From: F-183 sp964627455 | Lineage (GTDB): Bacteria; Acidobacteriota; Terriglobia; Bryobacterales; Bryobacteraceae | Length of the DNA: 64,000 bases | Assembly: GCA_964627455.1 (NCBI GenBank) | Contig: CAZVKC010000008.1 | Coordinates: 62,001 to 126,000, forward strand | Reading direction: 5' to 3' | Part shown: positions 52,101 through 62,965 of the stretch, piece by piece | How positions within the stretch are numbered: position 1 is the stretch's first letter | How the letters are laid out: each line of letters opens with the position of its first letter | Program-made: the position numbers and the translations under genes | Notes under the pieces: generated by a model | Databases searched by the model: none | What the model was told of the DNA's origin: nothing | What the model saw: only the letters and a program-made list of their open reading frames with translations

Positions 52101-53437
52101 CGGCAGCCTTCCGTGTCGGTCCTTCGCCGTCCAACCGTTTGTACAACGGCGCAGACGGCTTCTCCATCGAAGTCCCCGAAGGAATTTCGCGCGTCGACAT
52201 CCGGCTCACGACCACCACACCAAACGCCGACCTCGACCTCTATGCGCGTCACGGCCAGGACGTCACAATCGAGAACTCGTTCCCGGCTGCGGACCATTAC
52301 TCGGAAAGCTTCACCGGTAACGAGTTGATCACGATCAGCGCGGACTCGACGCCCGCCCTGAAACCCGGCGTCTACTACATCGCACTCGGGCTCTTCACTC
52401 CGAACGTCGCAGCCGAAGGAACGGTGACAGCATTCCTCACCGGCACGGGACCGGGAGGTACGCCGCCCGCGGTCACCACTCTCACGCCGGGGATCCCTCT
52501 GCGGTTCGAGTTGCCCGCCGTTGAAGCGCCGACCGTATTCACGGGCGACTACAGCTACAAAATCGAAGTGCCGCAAGGCGCCACCCAACTGATCGTCCGC
52601 CTCAACTCGGATACGCCCAGCGTTGATACGGACCTGTACGTTCGCGCAGGACAAGACGTCGATGTCACGGACAATGGCGTGACGGCGGATTACGCTTCGA
52701 CCTCACGCCTGGCCAATGAGACGATCGTCATCGACGCATCCTCCACACCGCCGCTGAGTGCCGGTACTTATTACATCAGCCTCTCGACCTATACACTGGG
52801 CGCAAGGGCCAGCGGTACGATCTCAGCCACCATCGAGCGCCCGACGGGAACCGCTCCGATCTCCGGAGCACGCCCGCTGACCTCCGGCACGCCAGTGGAC
52901 TTCAGCCTGCCCGCTATTACGGCTCCGGTTCTGCTGCAGGGCGATTCGGCCTTCCGGATCGACGTTCCGCCAAACGCAACGAGTCTCAAGGTCCAATTGC
53001 AGAGTACGCCCGACACTCTCGATCTGGACCTTCACGTGCGCTACGCCGCGGAACCCGCCGTCATCAATGGCCGAATCACCGCGGATTACAACTCCACTGG
53101 CGACACTGGCGTCGAAGCGGTGACGGTGGACGCACTCTCGATTCCGCCGCTTCGCGCTGGAACCTACTTCATTGCAGTGTCTGCCTGGACCCCGGGGATC
53201 CCGATTCGCGGCCGCCTCACGGCAACGATTTCGACCCAACGCTCTGAGGAGGCTGGTCCGGCGGAATTGCAGAAACGGCAGCAGTATTCTCCGGTGGATC
53301 TCACCGGGCCGCAGTTCACGCTGTTGCCTGACAGCAAGCAGCCCGGTGAACTTCGGCTAACGAAGTCCAGCAGTGAAGATTCGGGGTTGATCAAGAAACG
53401 TGCCGTTACGAGCAGGATCACCCGCGGGATCGAGTGA
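49160..53437 (+). CDS. Secreted trypsin-like serine protease with seven PPC-type repeats
   Basis: A 1,425-residue exported protein with start ATG 49160; a GGAG eight bases upstream and the signal peptide (MRHAFPAFLTTLFLCVSWGQ) decide it against a GTG at 49103. Residues about 75-205 form an N-terminal beta-rich region, probably a propeptide or binding domain. The protease domain follows with His264 in FLTANHCVD, Asp314 in RGDATLLRL and Ser391 in GLTQGGSSGSGLF. From residue 463 seven repeats of about 125-130 residues follow, each with LTSG/LTAG, a VPxGATxLxI strand, DLDLYVRYGQ and PLRAGTYYI: pre-peptidase C-terminal (PPC) domains. The last 60 residues are a charged tail. PPC domains are normally removed or bind substrate; seven in a row is a lot. 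Confidence 0.93.
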   Translation: MRHAFPAFLTTLFLCVSWGQTVPPMRGLPVSASARLNTTKSLPRTFAGAPLPAETRLQRLTSAEQELAASPSTFGLKRAGLHRTVDATALRSNGLWTRTATGRSIWRAAVQSPGARGIRLHFRNFDVGAGQVWLHDAQGASVSGPYQNRGPWNDGDFWSDIVLDEAAYIVYEPAQGATQQAPFAVDEISHVLPGVLPFAEDRAGAASAAASCNLDSTCYPDWADLAKSVGRYLFERNGGSFFCSGTLLNTRNSSGIPYFLTANHCVDSDASARSVLMFWFYQTSVCNGAPPNERDVPRVLGSTLLSTLQNTRGDATLLRLASVPDGVTFAGWTAEAQQNGSPVIGIHHPTGDYKRISFGTLRDAFRYSGYVGENFLGAFWDGGGLTQGGSSGSGLFTPSGQLFGILSHGPKFDTNAQFCAGLPFADNYGKFSVFYPQIRDFLEERTTSTPSTPGVNNTDARALTSGTAISLDLAAVSSPTLLGAPNMFRIAVPAGSTRLDIRVTSNPNVNFAIYARLNNLPVIENGKVTADNSDESDGGNKTFSITLQSNPPLRAGTYYIRLGVFTTNTRTAATITATAATGGGPLTSGVPAPFRLGPVPGPTLAPYTFTINVPAGATKLLIEVRSQNPSIDVDLYVRYGQDVIVNQAGQVVADYRSIENGGNETLAITTTSSPPLRAGVYYIKVDMYQPNEIAQGTVTATVEGGTSSGSAQVDTFGTTLITSGQAVNLAIPASQAGTLLRGTRGYRIEVPQGATRLEVKLNMQNPLHDLDLYVRYNQDTVISGGLPVADYYSENLIGNESIVITPNSNPPLRAGVYFISIGVFTGNTAIPATLQATVTAAGQAAPNALTAGQARTFNLPAVSSATLFNGASGYTINVPANATQLEIRVNTATSNVDMDLYMRRASDVALLQGTVVSDRSDQSAGGNKSIIIRASDGLREGTYYIALLLYSQNRAVTGTITATIATSSGTATRTVLTPNRPAAFRVGPSPSNRLYNGADGFSIEVPEGISRVDIRLTTTTPNADLDLYARHGQDVTIENSFPAADHYSESFTGNELITISADSTPALKPGVYYIALGLFTPNVAAEGTVTAFLTGTGPGGTPPAVTTLTPGIPLRFELPAVEAPTVFTGDYSYKIEVPQGATQLIVRLNSDTPSVDTDLYVRAGQDVDVTDNGVTADYASTSRLANETIVIDASSTPPLSAGTYYISLSTYTLGARASGTISATIERPTGTAPISGARPLTSGTPVDFSLPAITAPVLLQGDSAFRIDVPPNATSLKVQLQSTPDTLDLDLHVRYAAEPAVINGRITADYNSTGDTGVEAVTVDALSIPPLRAGTYFIAVSAWTPGIPIRGRLTATISTQRSEEAGPAELQKRQQYSPVDLTGPQFTLLPDSKQPGELRLTKSSSEDSGLIKKRAVTSRITRGIE
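50546..53233 (+). repeat. Seven tandem PPC-type coding repeats
   Basis: Seven units of roughly 380-390 bases within the protease gene, diverged at DNA level but clearly related in protein: each has a start LT(S/A/P)G, a VPxGAT strand, D(L/V/M)DLY(V/M/A)R and PPLRAG(T/V)Y(Y/F)I. Unit 4 has a changed end (DGLREGTYYI) and a changed DMDLYMRR, the most deviant. Confidence 0.9.
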
Positions 53438-53440
53438 ACC

Positions 53441-53917
53441 ATGCTGTATGCAATCCTGATGCTCTTCGGGTTGCAGCAACCGGCAGAAGCTCCCCAACGG
53501 GCGCTTCTGCCGGATCCTCCTGTTCTTACGTTGACTCCGCCAGCGGCTGCGGAGATCCAGAGGTCGCGTGCTCGCGCTCAGTCAGCCGGTCTCGCTCTCG
53601 CTGGGCTGCACCGCGACACCGGAAAGGCCGCGCGCAAGGGAAGCTGGTACGACTTGGGCAAAGCCGGCTGGATTTGGTCCGTGAAAATCGTTTCGCCGGG
53701 AGCCTCGGGCCTGCGGGTGCATGCCAGGAACTTCGATTCGACGAAGGGAACACTTCATACGATCGAGCCGGGATCCAACACGCGAACGGCATGGAGCGGA
53801 GAGTGGTCCCAACTGACCTTCGGAGATTCGGTGGTGATTCTTTTCGAACCAACCGGTGGCCAAAAATCTAAGAAACTGCCGTTCACACTCGACAAGATCT
53901 CCCATCAAGTTCGTTGA
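53441..53917 (+). CDS. Small secreted protein, paralogue of the protease N-terminal region
   Basis: A 158-residue protein starting at ATG 53441, 3 bases after the protease stop. It has a short signal-like N-terminus (MLYAILMLFGLQQ). The rest repeats the N-terminal part of the protease next door: LALAGLHRDTG versus LKRAGLHRTVD, GASGLRVHARNFD versus GARGIRLHFRNFD, and VILFEPTGG followed by LPFTLDKISHQV versus YIVYEPAQG followed by APFAVDEISHVL. So it is the prodomain-like module alone, without protease or PPC part. It could inhibit, chaperone or compete with the protease. The end overlaps the convergent lacI-type gene by 13 bases. Confidence 0.85.
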   Translation: MLYAILMLFGLQQPAEAPQRALLPDPPVLTLTPPAAAEIQRSRARAQSAGLALAGLHRDTGKAARKGSWYDLGKAGWIWSVKIVSPGASGLRVHARNFDSTKGTLHTIEPGSNTRTAWSGEWSQLTFGDSVVILFEPTGGQKSKKLPFTLDKISHQVR

Positions 53918-54930
53918 GTTCGCCCACGCTTGAGGCTCGATTCGCGCACCACGAGTTTGGTGGATAGACGCAGCCGCGCACGCTTGATATCAGGGTTCTC
54001 GATCCGGTCCAGGAGGAGTTCAACACCGCGGCGCCCAATTTCGTAGCTCGGCTGCTCCACAACTGTCAGTTTCGGGCGGAACGCGTCCGTCAGTGCAATG
54101 TGGTCAAAAGTAGCGATCGCCAGATCGCCTGGGATGGAGACGCCCATCTCCTCGGCGGCGCGCAGCACTCCGATCGTCATCAGGATGTTCGCCACAAAGA
54201 TGGCGGTCGGCCGTTCGCGCTGCTGCATGAGTTCTTTGGTCAGCACATAACCGCTGTCCGGCCGAAAGTCGCCTTCCTTCATCCACTCCGCTCGCGCAGG
54301 CAATCCCGACAGTTCCATACCTTTCTCAAACCCGCGTTTTCGATCGGCGGAAATGTACAGGTCCGCGTGTCCCCCGATGTAGCCGATTTTCCGGTGACCT
54401 TGGGACGCGAGATGTTCGACCCCGCTTGCGACTCCGCCGACATTATCGACCGTCACCGAATCGCAGTCGATCCCTCGAGGCACTCTGTCGAGGCAGACGA
54501 CGGGCATACCGCACTCGATCGCTCGCGCCAGATGCTCGTGTTTCCCTCGTCTGGGAAGAGCCACCACTGCAAGGATCCCGTCAGCCCCACGGGATTGCAG
54601 GATCTCGAAAACCATCTGCTCGCGCTCGATGCGATCGTCGGTGTTGAAAATTGTCAACACGTATCCGCGTTCGATCGCCGCATCTTCCGCCCCGCGCACC
54701 ATCTCGGGAAAGAACGGATTCATGATGTCCGAAATCACCATCCCGATCATTCGGGAACGGCCCGTCTTCAAGCCACGGGCTACCTGATTGGTGCGGTACT
54801 TCAGTTCCCGCGCGGCAGCTTGGACACGGTCCCGAAGTTCCGGAGTGACATTGCCGGAGGCGGAAAGGACCTTTGAGGCAGTCCCGAGCGATACGCCCGC
54901 GCGCCGGGCGACTTCTTTCAACGTAGGCAT
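53905..54930 (-). CDS. LacI-family transcriptional regulator
   Basis: A 341-residue LacI/GalR repressor. The DNA-binding domain MPTLKEVARRAGVSLGTASKVLS is at residues 1-23, followed by the hinge ARELKYRTNQVARGLKTGRS. A periplasmic-binding-like effector domain follows (MIGMVISDIMNPFFPEMVRG, GIDCDSVTVDNVGGVASGVE, AIATFDHIALTDAFRPKLTV). Sugar ligands are usual in this family. The gene diverges from a TonB-dependent receptor with a palindromic site in the shared 117-base region, so it probably controls the receptor and perhaps itself. Confidence 0.94.
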   Translation of the reverse strand: MPTLKEVARRAGVSLGTASKVLSASGNVTPELRDRVQAAARELKYRTNQVARGLKTGRSRMIGMVISDIMNPFFPEMVRGAEDAAIERGYVLTIFNTDDRIEREQMVFEILQSRGADGILAVVALPRRGKHEHLARAIECGMPVVCLDRVPRGIDCDSVTVDNVGGVASGVEHLASQGHRKIGYIGGHADLYISADRKRGFEKGMELSGLPARAEWMKEGDFRPDSGYVLTKELMQQRERPTAIFVANILMTIGVLRAAEEMGVSIPGDLAIATFDHIALTDAFRPKLTVVEQPSYEIGRRGVELLLDRIENPDIKRARLRLSTKLVVRESSLKRGRTQRT

Positions 54931-54985
54931 GGAAATATCGATTGCGGCGGTTCATTTAACCTATCACAACAACCCTCTGTATTGA

Positions 54986-55014
54986 TTGACAATGAAACGT
55001 TTCATCGATACGCT
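54986..55014 (+). promoter_or_regulatory. Sigma-70-type promoter of the TonB-dependent receptor
   Basis: A perfect -35 TTGACA (54986-54991), a 17-base spacer and TACGCT (55009-55014) as -10. Transcription would begin near 55021, giving a leader of about 27 bases before ATG 55048. The spacer is filled by the operator palindrome. Confidence 0.75.
54992..55005 (+). promoter_or_regulatory. LacI-type operator palindrome within promoter spacer
   Basis: A perfect 14-base palindrome ATGAAACGTTTCAT, with the central CG typical of LacI/GalR-family operators. It fills the space between the -35 and -10 hexamers of the receptor promoter, so a bound repressor would block RNA polymerase. It lies 62 bases from the lacI-type start codon. 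Confidence 0.85.
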
Positions 55015-55047
55015 GGAAGCAACTTCAACAGGAGCGTGTCTCATACG

Positions 55048-58000
55048 ATGTCACACCGCGTTCGTTGCTTCACTTTCTTTGTTGCGGCGCTTACCCTGAC
55101 CGCGCAGTCCAACACCGGAACCATTCAGGGACGCGTAACCGATCCCTCCGGGGCCGGCGTACCTTCCGCCCGTCTCACAGTCATGCAGGTGGGAACCAAC
55201 CGCATCATCAAGATTCAGACGAACACCGAAGGGAATTACGTTGTACCCGCCCTGCAGCCTGTCGTGTACACGATTACCGCCGAGGCGGATGGATTCAGCA
55301 AGTCGGAAGTCCGCGACGTAAAGGTGGACACCGCAGGCGTCTCAACCGTGGACATCACGCTGAAAGTCGGAGCCGTCACCGAGACCGTCAGCGTATCCGG
55401 CGAGGCGCCACTCCTGCAGACCTTCTCCGGCGCCCAGCAACAGACCGTCGATCAACGGACAATCAACGAGGTTCCGCTCAACGGGCGGAACACGCTGGAA
55501 CTCGCGCTCACGCTTCCGGGTGTCTCCGGTTCCGCCGGCACCGAGTTCAGCGAACTGACCACTAATGAGCCGGTCCCGGGCCGCGAACTTGCGATCAATG
55601 GCGGGCGCGTCGGCACGACGCAGTTTCAGGCGGACGGCGCCAATGTCACATCCATCGCCCTGGGACGCATGAGCATTGCGTTTTCCCCGGACTCGATTCA
55701 GGAATTCAGCGTGCAGCAGTCGAACTACTCCGCTCAGTTCGCACAGGCGGGAGGCGCGATCATCCAACAGACCACCAAGAGCGGCACCAACGAATTTCAC
55801 GGCACAGGATTCTGGTTCCATCGCCAGCGCGCCTTCACCGCGAACCCGTTTGACACCACACGCACTGCCGTCACGAACTTCGACAACCGCCCGCCGCTAC
55901 GCCGGCAGCAGTTGGGAGCCATTGTCACCGGTCCGGTTTGGATTCCCAAGGTCTACAACGGCCGCAATAGGACCTTCTTCATGGCGAGCTACGAACCTAC
56001 TCGCCAGCTTGCATCCAATCCCGGCGGACCCAGCAACGTCCGTGTCCCCACGGAACGCGAGATCGCCGGCGACTTTTCCCAATCCCTCGTTTATTTCCGC
56101 AACGCGCAGGGCGTGATCCGCACCGAACCCTACGCGCTGCTTTACAACCAATTCATACGGCAGTCCGACGGATCGCTCGCGCTACGTGCGAATCCCGCCT
56201 ATAACCCGGCGTTGCCCGCTTCGGCCTCCAACTTCATTTATCAGAACCGAAACTTTCCACTCTTTAACCCGAACGATCCCGATCCCGCGCGCCGCGGACG
56301 AGTACTGGTCGACGAAACCGGCCGCAGCCTCGTCAACCCGGCCGCACAACGCATTCTGCGCGAACTGTATCCGGCGCCCAACATCACCGATCCGAACCTT
56401 GTTTCCCAGTTGCTCGGCGCCAATTACTCGTTCTTCCGCAGGACGATCTACAACGACGATCGCTTCACAGTGAAGATCGACCACAACATCACGGACGCGA
56501 ACCGCCTCAGCGTGCGCTACACAGACCAACCGCAGTTCGGCAACCGCCAGCAGCGCGATCCGATCCAGAACGGCCTCATCAGCGACGCGAACACCTCACG
56601 CCAGATCCTCGCGAACCTCACCTCGTCTCCGCGTCCGACCATGACCAACGAGTTCCGCGCGAACTACGTTTATGGAGCCTTTGGCCGGAACTTCCCCGAG
56701 CAACTGCTCAACGAGGATTTCACATCGAAGTACCTCAACACCGGCGGACCCGGCGCAGGTGCGGTCAACCTGCTCGGCTACGGCATGGCGCGCTTCTACG
56801 ATGGCGGCAATCCGTTCGGCGTCAGCGGTCAGAATTCCGGCGCGAACTTCGACGCCATCGGGTTCAACTCGCCGCAGGATGTCGGTTTCAACAAAGAACA
56901 CACCTACAGCATCACCGACGACTTCTCGTGGGTGAAGGGCAACATGACCTGGAAGTTCGGCTTTGCAGCCCGCCACCTGCAACTCAATCAGTCGAACCTC
57001 GGTGTCGGATCCCTCGCCGGCGGCCGCTTCTTCTGGGATCGACTGCAAACGGCGGAACAGAACTGCAATACGAATCCGCTCGGAGGCACGGCTCCCAACT
57101 GCGCCGCCTCGGTTACCGGCGGCGACAAGTTTGCGAGCTTCCTGCTTGGCGTACCCACCGGAGTGCAGGTCCAGACCGAGAACCTCTCCGTCCCCTACTA
57201 CTATCGCTGGAAGAACATTGGCGCCTATGTCCAGAATGACTGGCGCGTCACACCGAATCTCACGCTGAACATCGGCCTCCGGTATCAGTACCAGTCGCCT
57301 CGCTGGGAGAAGTACAACCGGCAGGGACTCCTGAACCTCGATCGCCTCGAACCCAACCCGTTCGTGCGCGACGCCGCGGGCAACCCGCTTCCCGCACCTG
57401 TGTTTGAGTACGCCGGTGTCGACGGGCGTTCGCGCTACGTCTCGACCCCGGTCAAGGATGTCTTCGAACCCCGCTTCGGCTTCGCGTGGGTTCCCGGCTT
57501 TTCGTGGAACTCCAATCGCAAGTTCGTCGTGCGCGGCGGCTACGGCATGACGCACGGGGTGCTGATGGGCAACGACCGCGAACCCATCCCCAACCTCGGA
57601 TCCCAAACCGCGACCGGCTATCGACAGATCAGCTATGTGCTGGGCGCCAACGACGTCAACACGCCGAACAACATCGTAACCTGTGGCCTCGCACGCTGCA
57701 GCGACCCGTCGCTACCGATGCAGTTCGGCTACAACAACCCCGTCCTCGCATCGGATCCGACGCTCTTCACGATTCCAAAGAGCGGCGTCATCCGTCCCGG
57801 CGACACGGCCGGATCCACGCAACTCGGCAATCTCCGGCAGAACGTCCTCTACCAATCCACCGGCGTCGTTGCCAATAAGAACTACCAACTTCCCACGGTC
57901 CACAACTTCTCACTGCAAACCGAGTATTCGCTGCGTGAGACAACCGTGCTGCGTGTGAGCTATCAGGGGTCCCGCGGACGCCACCTGTTTGGTCCCAGCA

Positions 58001-59181
58001 CCAATCTGAATCGCCTCGACCAATTCACTGGCAAATTCCCGTATCCCGGATTCTCCGGGCGTTTGTCCAACGCGATCTTCGTCCTCGATCCGACCAACAC
58101 CAACAGTTGGTACAACGCGGCGGTCGTCGAACTCGAACGCCGCTTCTCGAAGGGCCTGCAATTCCGCTTCAACTACACATACTCGAAGACCATGGACGAC
58201 AGTTCCGGCGGCATCCGCTTCCCGATCCCCAACAACTCCTTCAACAACTCCTCGCTGGACCTTCCAATTCTGCGCAACCAGAACCCGTACGATCCGAGCC
58301 AGGATCGGTCTTTGTCCTCCACTCATACGCCACACATCGTGAACCTCGTCGCTCTCTGGGATCTGCCCTTTGGCCGTGGCCAGCGCTTCTTCAACGGCGG
58401 CGGCTGGAAGGATCACTTCATCGGCGGCTGGAACATCAACGGACTTTCCCGCTTCCGCAGTGGCTTCCCGCTCAGCGTCCCACTGGGCGTCAGCAACTCA
58501 TTCGACATCGGCACGCCCGGTGGATCGTTGCGTCCCGACATCGTTCCGGGGGTTCCGCTCGTGAATCCCGAATGGTCCCGTGACGTTGCCTGGCGCGGCG
58601 TACCTTTCATCAATCCGAAGGCCTTTGCTTTCCCGGATCCCGGCAATTACGGCAACGCACCGCGCAACCTCGATGCGCAATACCCGTGGATCCGCACCTT
58701 CGACTTCAGCGTGTTCAAGCGCATCTCGCCGTTTGAAAACAAGCGCCGCTATTTCGAACTGCGTGCGGAGTTCTTCAACGTCCTCAACATGAAGAACTAC
58801 TCGCCGAATCCCAATGTGACGAATCTGCTGAGTGGGGCGAACCAGAATCCCCTCACGACCGGCACGTCACCGAATTTCACGCCGGTGCCCAACGTCCAGA
58901 ACCGGTTCAAGAACCTGACCGCGCCAGGCGTCTGGGACGCCATCATGGCCAAGTATTACGGCACGCCCGTCGATACTGCGATTGCAGCTCTTCCCGGCCC
59001 GGGTGCGGGAGGGGCGGGATGTCCGGCAAACGCAACCGAACTCAGCGCAGCGAATCAGACCGGCGCCCTCAGCCCCGCTTGCGTCGCCCGGACCCTCAAC
59101 CTCGGCGGCAATCTCGGTGCGCTGGGAGCAAACTCCATCGCGCCGCGAACCGTGCAGTTCGCGTTGAAGTTTTACTTCTGA
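55048..59181 (+). CDS. Oar-like TonB-dependent receptor
   Basis: A 1,377-residue outer-membrane protein. Start ATG 55048 follows a GGAG at 55031-55034 and gives the signal peptide MSHRVRCFTFFVAALTLTAQ. A carboxypeptidase-regulatory-like domain is at about residues 23-110 (GTIQGRVTDPSGAGVPSARL), followed by the plug: VDQRTINEVPLNGRNTLELA, INGGRVGTTQFQADGANVTS and SPDSIQEFSVQQSNYSAQFA. The long beta-barrel ends with the aromatic VQFALKFYF. Acidobacteria have many such receptors, mostly for unknown oligosaccharides or peptides. The LacI-type regulator and operator directly upstream suggest a carbohydrate substrate. No SusD-like partner is nearby. Confidence 0.95.
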   Translation: MSHRVRCFTFFVAALTLTAQSNTGTIQGRVTDPSGAGVPSARLTVMQVGTNRIIKIQTNTEGNYVVPALQPVVYTITAEADGFSKSEVRDVKVDTAGVSTVDITLKVGAVTETVSVSGEAPLLQTFSGAQQQTVDQRTINEVPLNGRNTLELALTLPGVSGSAGTEFSELTTNEPVPGRELAINGGRVGTTQFQADGANVTSIALGRMSIAFSPDSIQEFSVQQSNYSAQFAQAGGAIIQQTTKSGTNEFHGTGFWFHRQRAFTANPFDTTRTAVTNFDNRPPLRRQQLGAIVTGPVWIPKVYNGRNRTFFMASYEPTRQLASNPGGPSNVRVPTEREIAGDFSQSLVYFRNAQGVIRTEPYALLYNQFIRQSDGSLALRANPAYNPALPASASNFIYQNRNFPLFNPNDPDPARRGRVLVDETGRSLVNPAAQRILRELYPAPNITDPNLVSQLLGANYSFFRRTIYNDDRFTVKIDHNITDANRLSVRYTDQPQFGNRQQRDPIQNGLISDANTSRQILANLTSSPRPTMTNEFRANYVYGAFGRNFPEQLLNEDFTSKYLNTGGPGAGAVNLLGYGMARFYDGGNPFGVSGQNSGANFDAIGFNSPQDVGFNKEHTYSITDDFSWVKGNMTWKFGFAARHLQLNQSNLGVGSLAGGRFFWDRLQTAEQNCNTNPLGGTAPNCAASVTGGDKFASFLLGVPTGVQVQTENLSVPYYYRWKNIGAYVQNDWRVTPNLTLNIGLRYQYQSPRWEKYNRQGLLNLDRLEPNPFVRDAAGNPLPAPVFEYAGVDGRSRYVSTPVKDVFEPRFGFAWVPGFSWNSNRKFVVRGGYGMTHGVLMGNDREPIPNLGSQTATGYRQISYVLGANDVNTPNNIVTCGLARCSDPSLPMQFGYNNPVLASDPTLFTIPKSGVIRPGDTAGSTQLGNLRQNVLYQSTGVVANKNYQLPTVHNFSLQTEYSLRETTVLRVSYQGSRGRHLFGPSTNLNRLDQFTGKFPYPGFSGRLSNAIFVLDPTNTNSWYNAAVVELERRFSKGLQFRFNYTYSKTMDDSSGGIRFPIPNNSFNNSSLDLPILRNQNPYDPSQDRSLSSTHTPHIVNLVALWDLPFGRGQRFFNGGGWKDHFIGGWNINGLSRFRSGFPLSVPLGVSNSFDIGTPGGSLRPDIVPGVPLVNPEWSRDVAWRGVPFINPKAFAFPDPGNYGNAPRNLDAQYPWIRTFDFSVFKRISPFENKRRYFELRAEFFNVLNMKNYSPNPNVTNLLSGANQNPLTTGTSPNFTPVPNVQNRFKNLTAPGVWDAIMAKYYGTPVDTAIAALPGPGAGGAGCPANATELSAANQTGALSPACVARTLNLGGNLGALGANSIAPRTVQFALKFYF

Positions 59182-59221
59182 ACTCCACACTTGCACGGAA
59201 GGGACAGGTATCTTAGTGAGG

Positions 59222-59722
59222 ATGCTGTCCCTTCCTCTGTTTTGTCTTGCCGCATCGCTGCTGGCCTTCCAATCGCAACCGGCGCCGCCTCCGATGCCGG
59301 ACTGGAAGCCGTTTCAGTTTCTGGTCGGAACCTGGATCGCGCAGCCGGACGCAACCTCCGGCGGGACGGTCTTCGAACCGAGCCTGCAGGGACGCATCCT
59401 CATCCGCCGCAACTTCTCGCTCACCAGTGGATCCCGCCACGACGACCTCATGATCATCCGATTCGATGAATCGAGCAAGGCCTTCCGCGCCGACTACCTC
59501 GACAACGAAGGCCACATCATCCACTACCGGGTCATTACGAACGTCGAAGGGCGTATCACTTTCCTCAGCAGTCCGCCGGATCAACCCCATTACCGTCTGA
59601 CCTACAAAGCGGTCGCGAGCGATTTGGTCGACGGGACTTTTGAAATCGCACCGCCGGGTCAACCCGATGCCTTCCGCACGTATCTCACCTGGACCATGAA
59701 GAAGTCGGCGTCGAAGCCGTAA
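59222..59722 (+). CDS. Small secreted protein, DUF1579/lipocalin-like
   Basis: A 166-residue protein with a signal peptide (MLSLPLFCLAASLLAFQSQ); ATG 59222 is chosen over a GTG two codons upstream. The mature part begins with DWKPFQFLVGTWIAQPDA, the F-L-V-G-x-W start of DUF1579 and related heme-binding or lipocalin-like beta barrels. It goes on with GRILIRRNFSLTSGSRHDDL, LDNEGHIIHYRVITNVEGRI and FEIAPPGQPDAFRTYLTWTM. Ligand unknown. It lies 40 bases after the receptor gene and 24 before the M14 peptidase. Confidence 0.8.
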   Translation: MLSLPLFCLAASLLAFQSQPAPPPMPDWKPFQFLVGTWIAQPDATSGGTVFEPSLQGRILIRRNFSLTSGSRHDDLMIIRFDESSKAFRADYLDNEGHIIHYRVITNVEGRITFLSSPPDQPHYRLTYKAVASDLVDGTFEIAPPGQPDAFRTYLTWTMKKSASKP

Positions 59723-59746
59723 GACGATACACTAATAGCCGCATCT

Positions 59747-62382
<2,636 letters not shown>

Positions 62383-62386
<4 letters not shown>

Positions 62387-62940
62387 GCTGCGCCGCGCAC
62401 TCTTCGCCGCAGATGCATCCACGCGGCGAAGAGAACGAGCATCGAAGCGGAGACCGGCAGGAACAGCAATCGCGCAACCGCTGCTGGTGCGCCCGCTCCG
62501 GTCATCCCGATCCGAAACAGCACGAAGTGCAGCAGGATATCCGAATGCGCGCGGTCGATCCAGAAGTAATCGCCGTTCTCGTTCAGCGCGAAGGGCTTTG
62601 CGCCATCGAGCTTCCAAGCGAGCCACCACTTCCACTTGGTCATGATCGGTTCCGCGGAACAGATGATGCCGAGGACATCGTACCCGCCGCCAGCCAGTAG
62701 ATCCGCCAGCAAACGATCGCGCCCCGAAGCCCCGCCGTAGTCCGTCACCCGAAACACACGAGCGTCCCCGTGCAGAGCCGCCGGCTGACCCGCATAGCAG
62801 GTCACCAGATCCACCTGCACGTTCTTGTGCGATTTGTAGATACCCGGAATCAGGCCTTCGAGCAGATCGCGCGAACCCGATTCCACCAGCAGGACCCGCT
62901 TAAATGCAGGTACGCTCGTACGAAAGAAGGATCGAATCAA
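62383..62940 (-). CDS. Conserved membrane-anchored protein of unknown function
   Basis: About 185 residues, probably from TTG 62940 (no ATG is available before the conserved part; the start is uncertain). The first 120 residues look like an alpha/beta fold similar to the N-terminal half of heptosyltransferase-type glycosyltransferases: VLLVESGSRDLLEGLIPGIY, VQVDLVTCYAGQPAALHGDA, LLAGGGYDVLGIICSAEPI and MTKWKWWLAWKLDGAKPFAL. It ends in a membrane helix (VARLLFLPVSASMLVLFAAW) and a basic tail. It follows the response regulator by 25 bases. Function unknown. Confidence 0.78.
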
Positions 62941-62965
62941 ACTTCTCTTAGTGTCCCACGAGCGA

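Noticed and set aside
50546..53233. CRISPR or DNA tandem repeat
   Set aside because: Periodicity is about 380-390 bases, diverged at DNA level and in one reading frame; it is a protein-domain repeat.
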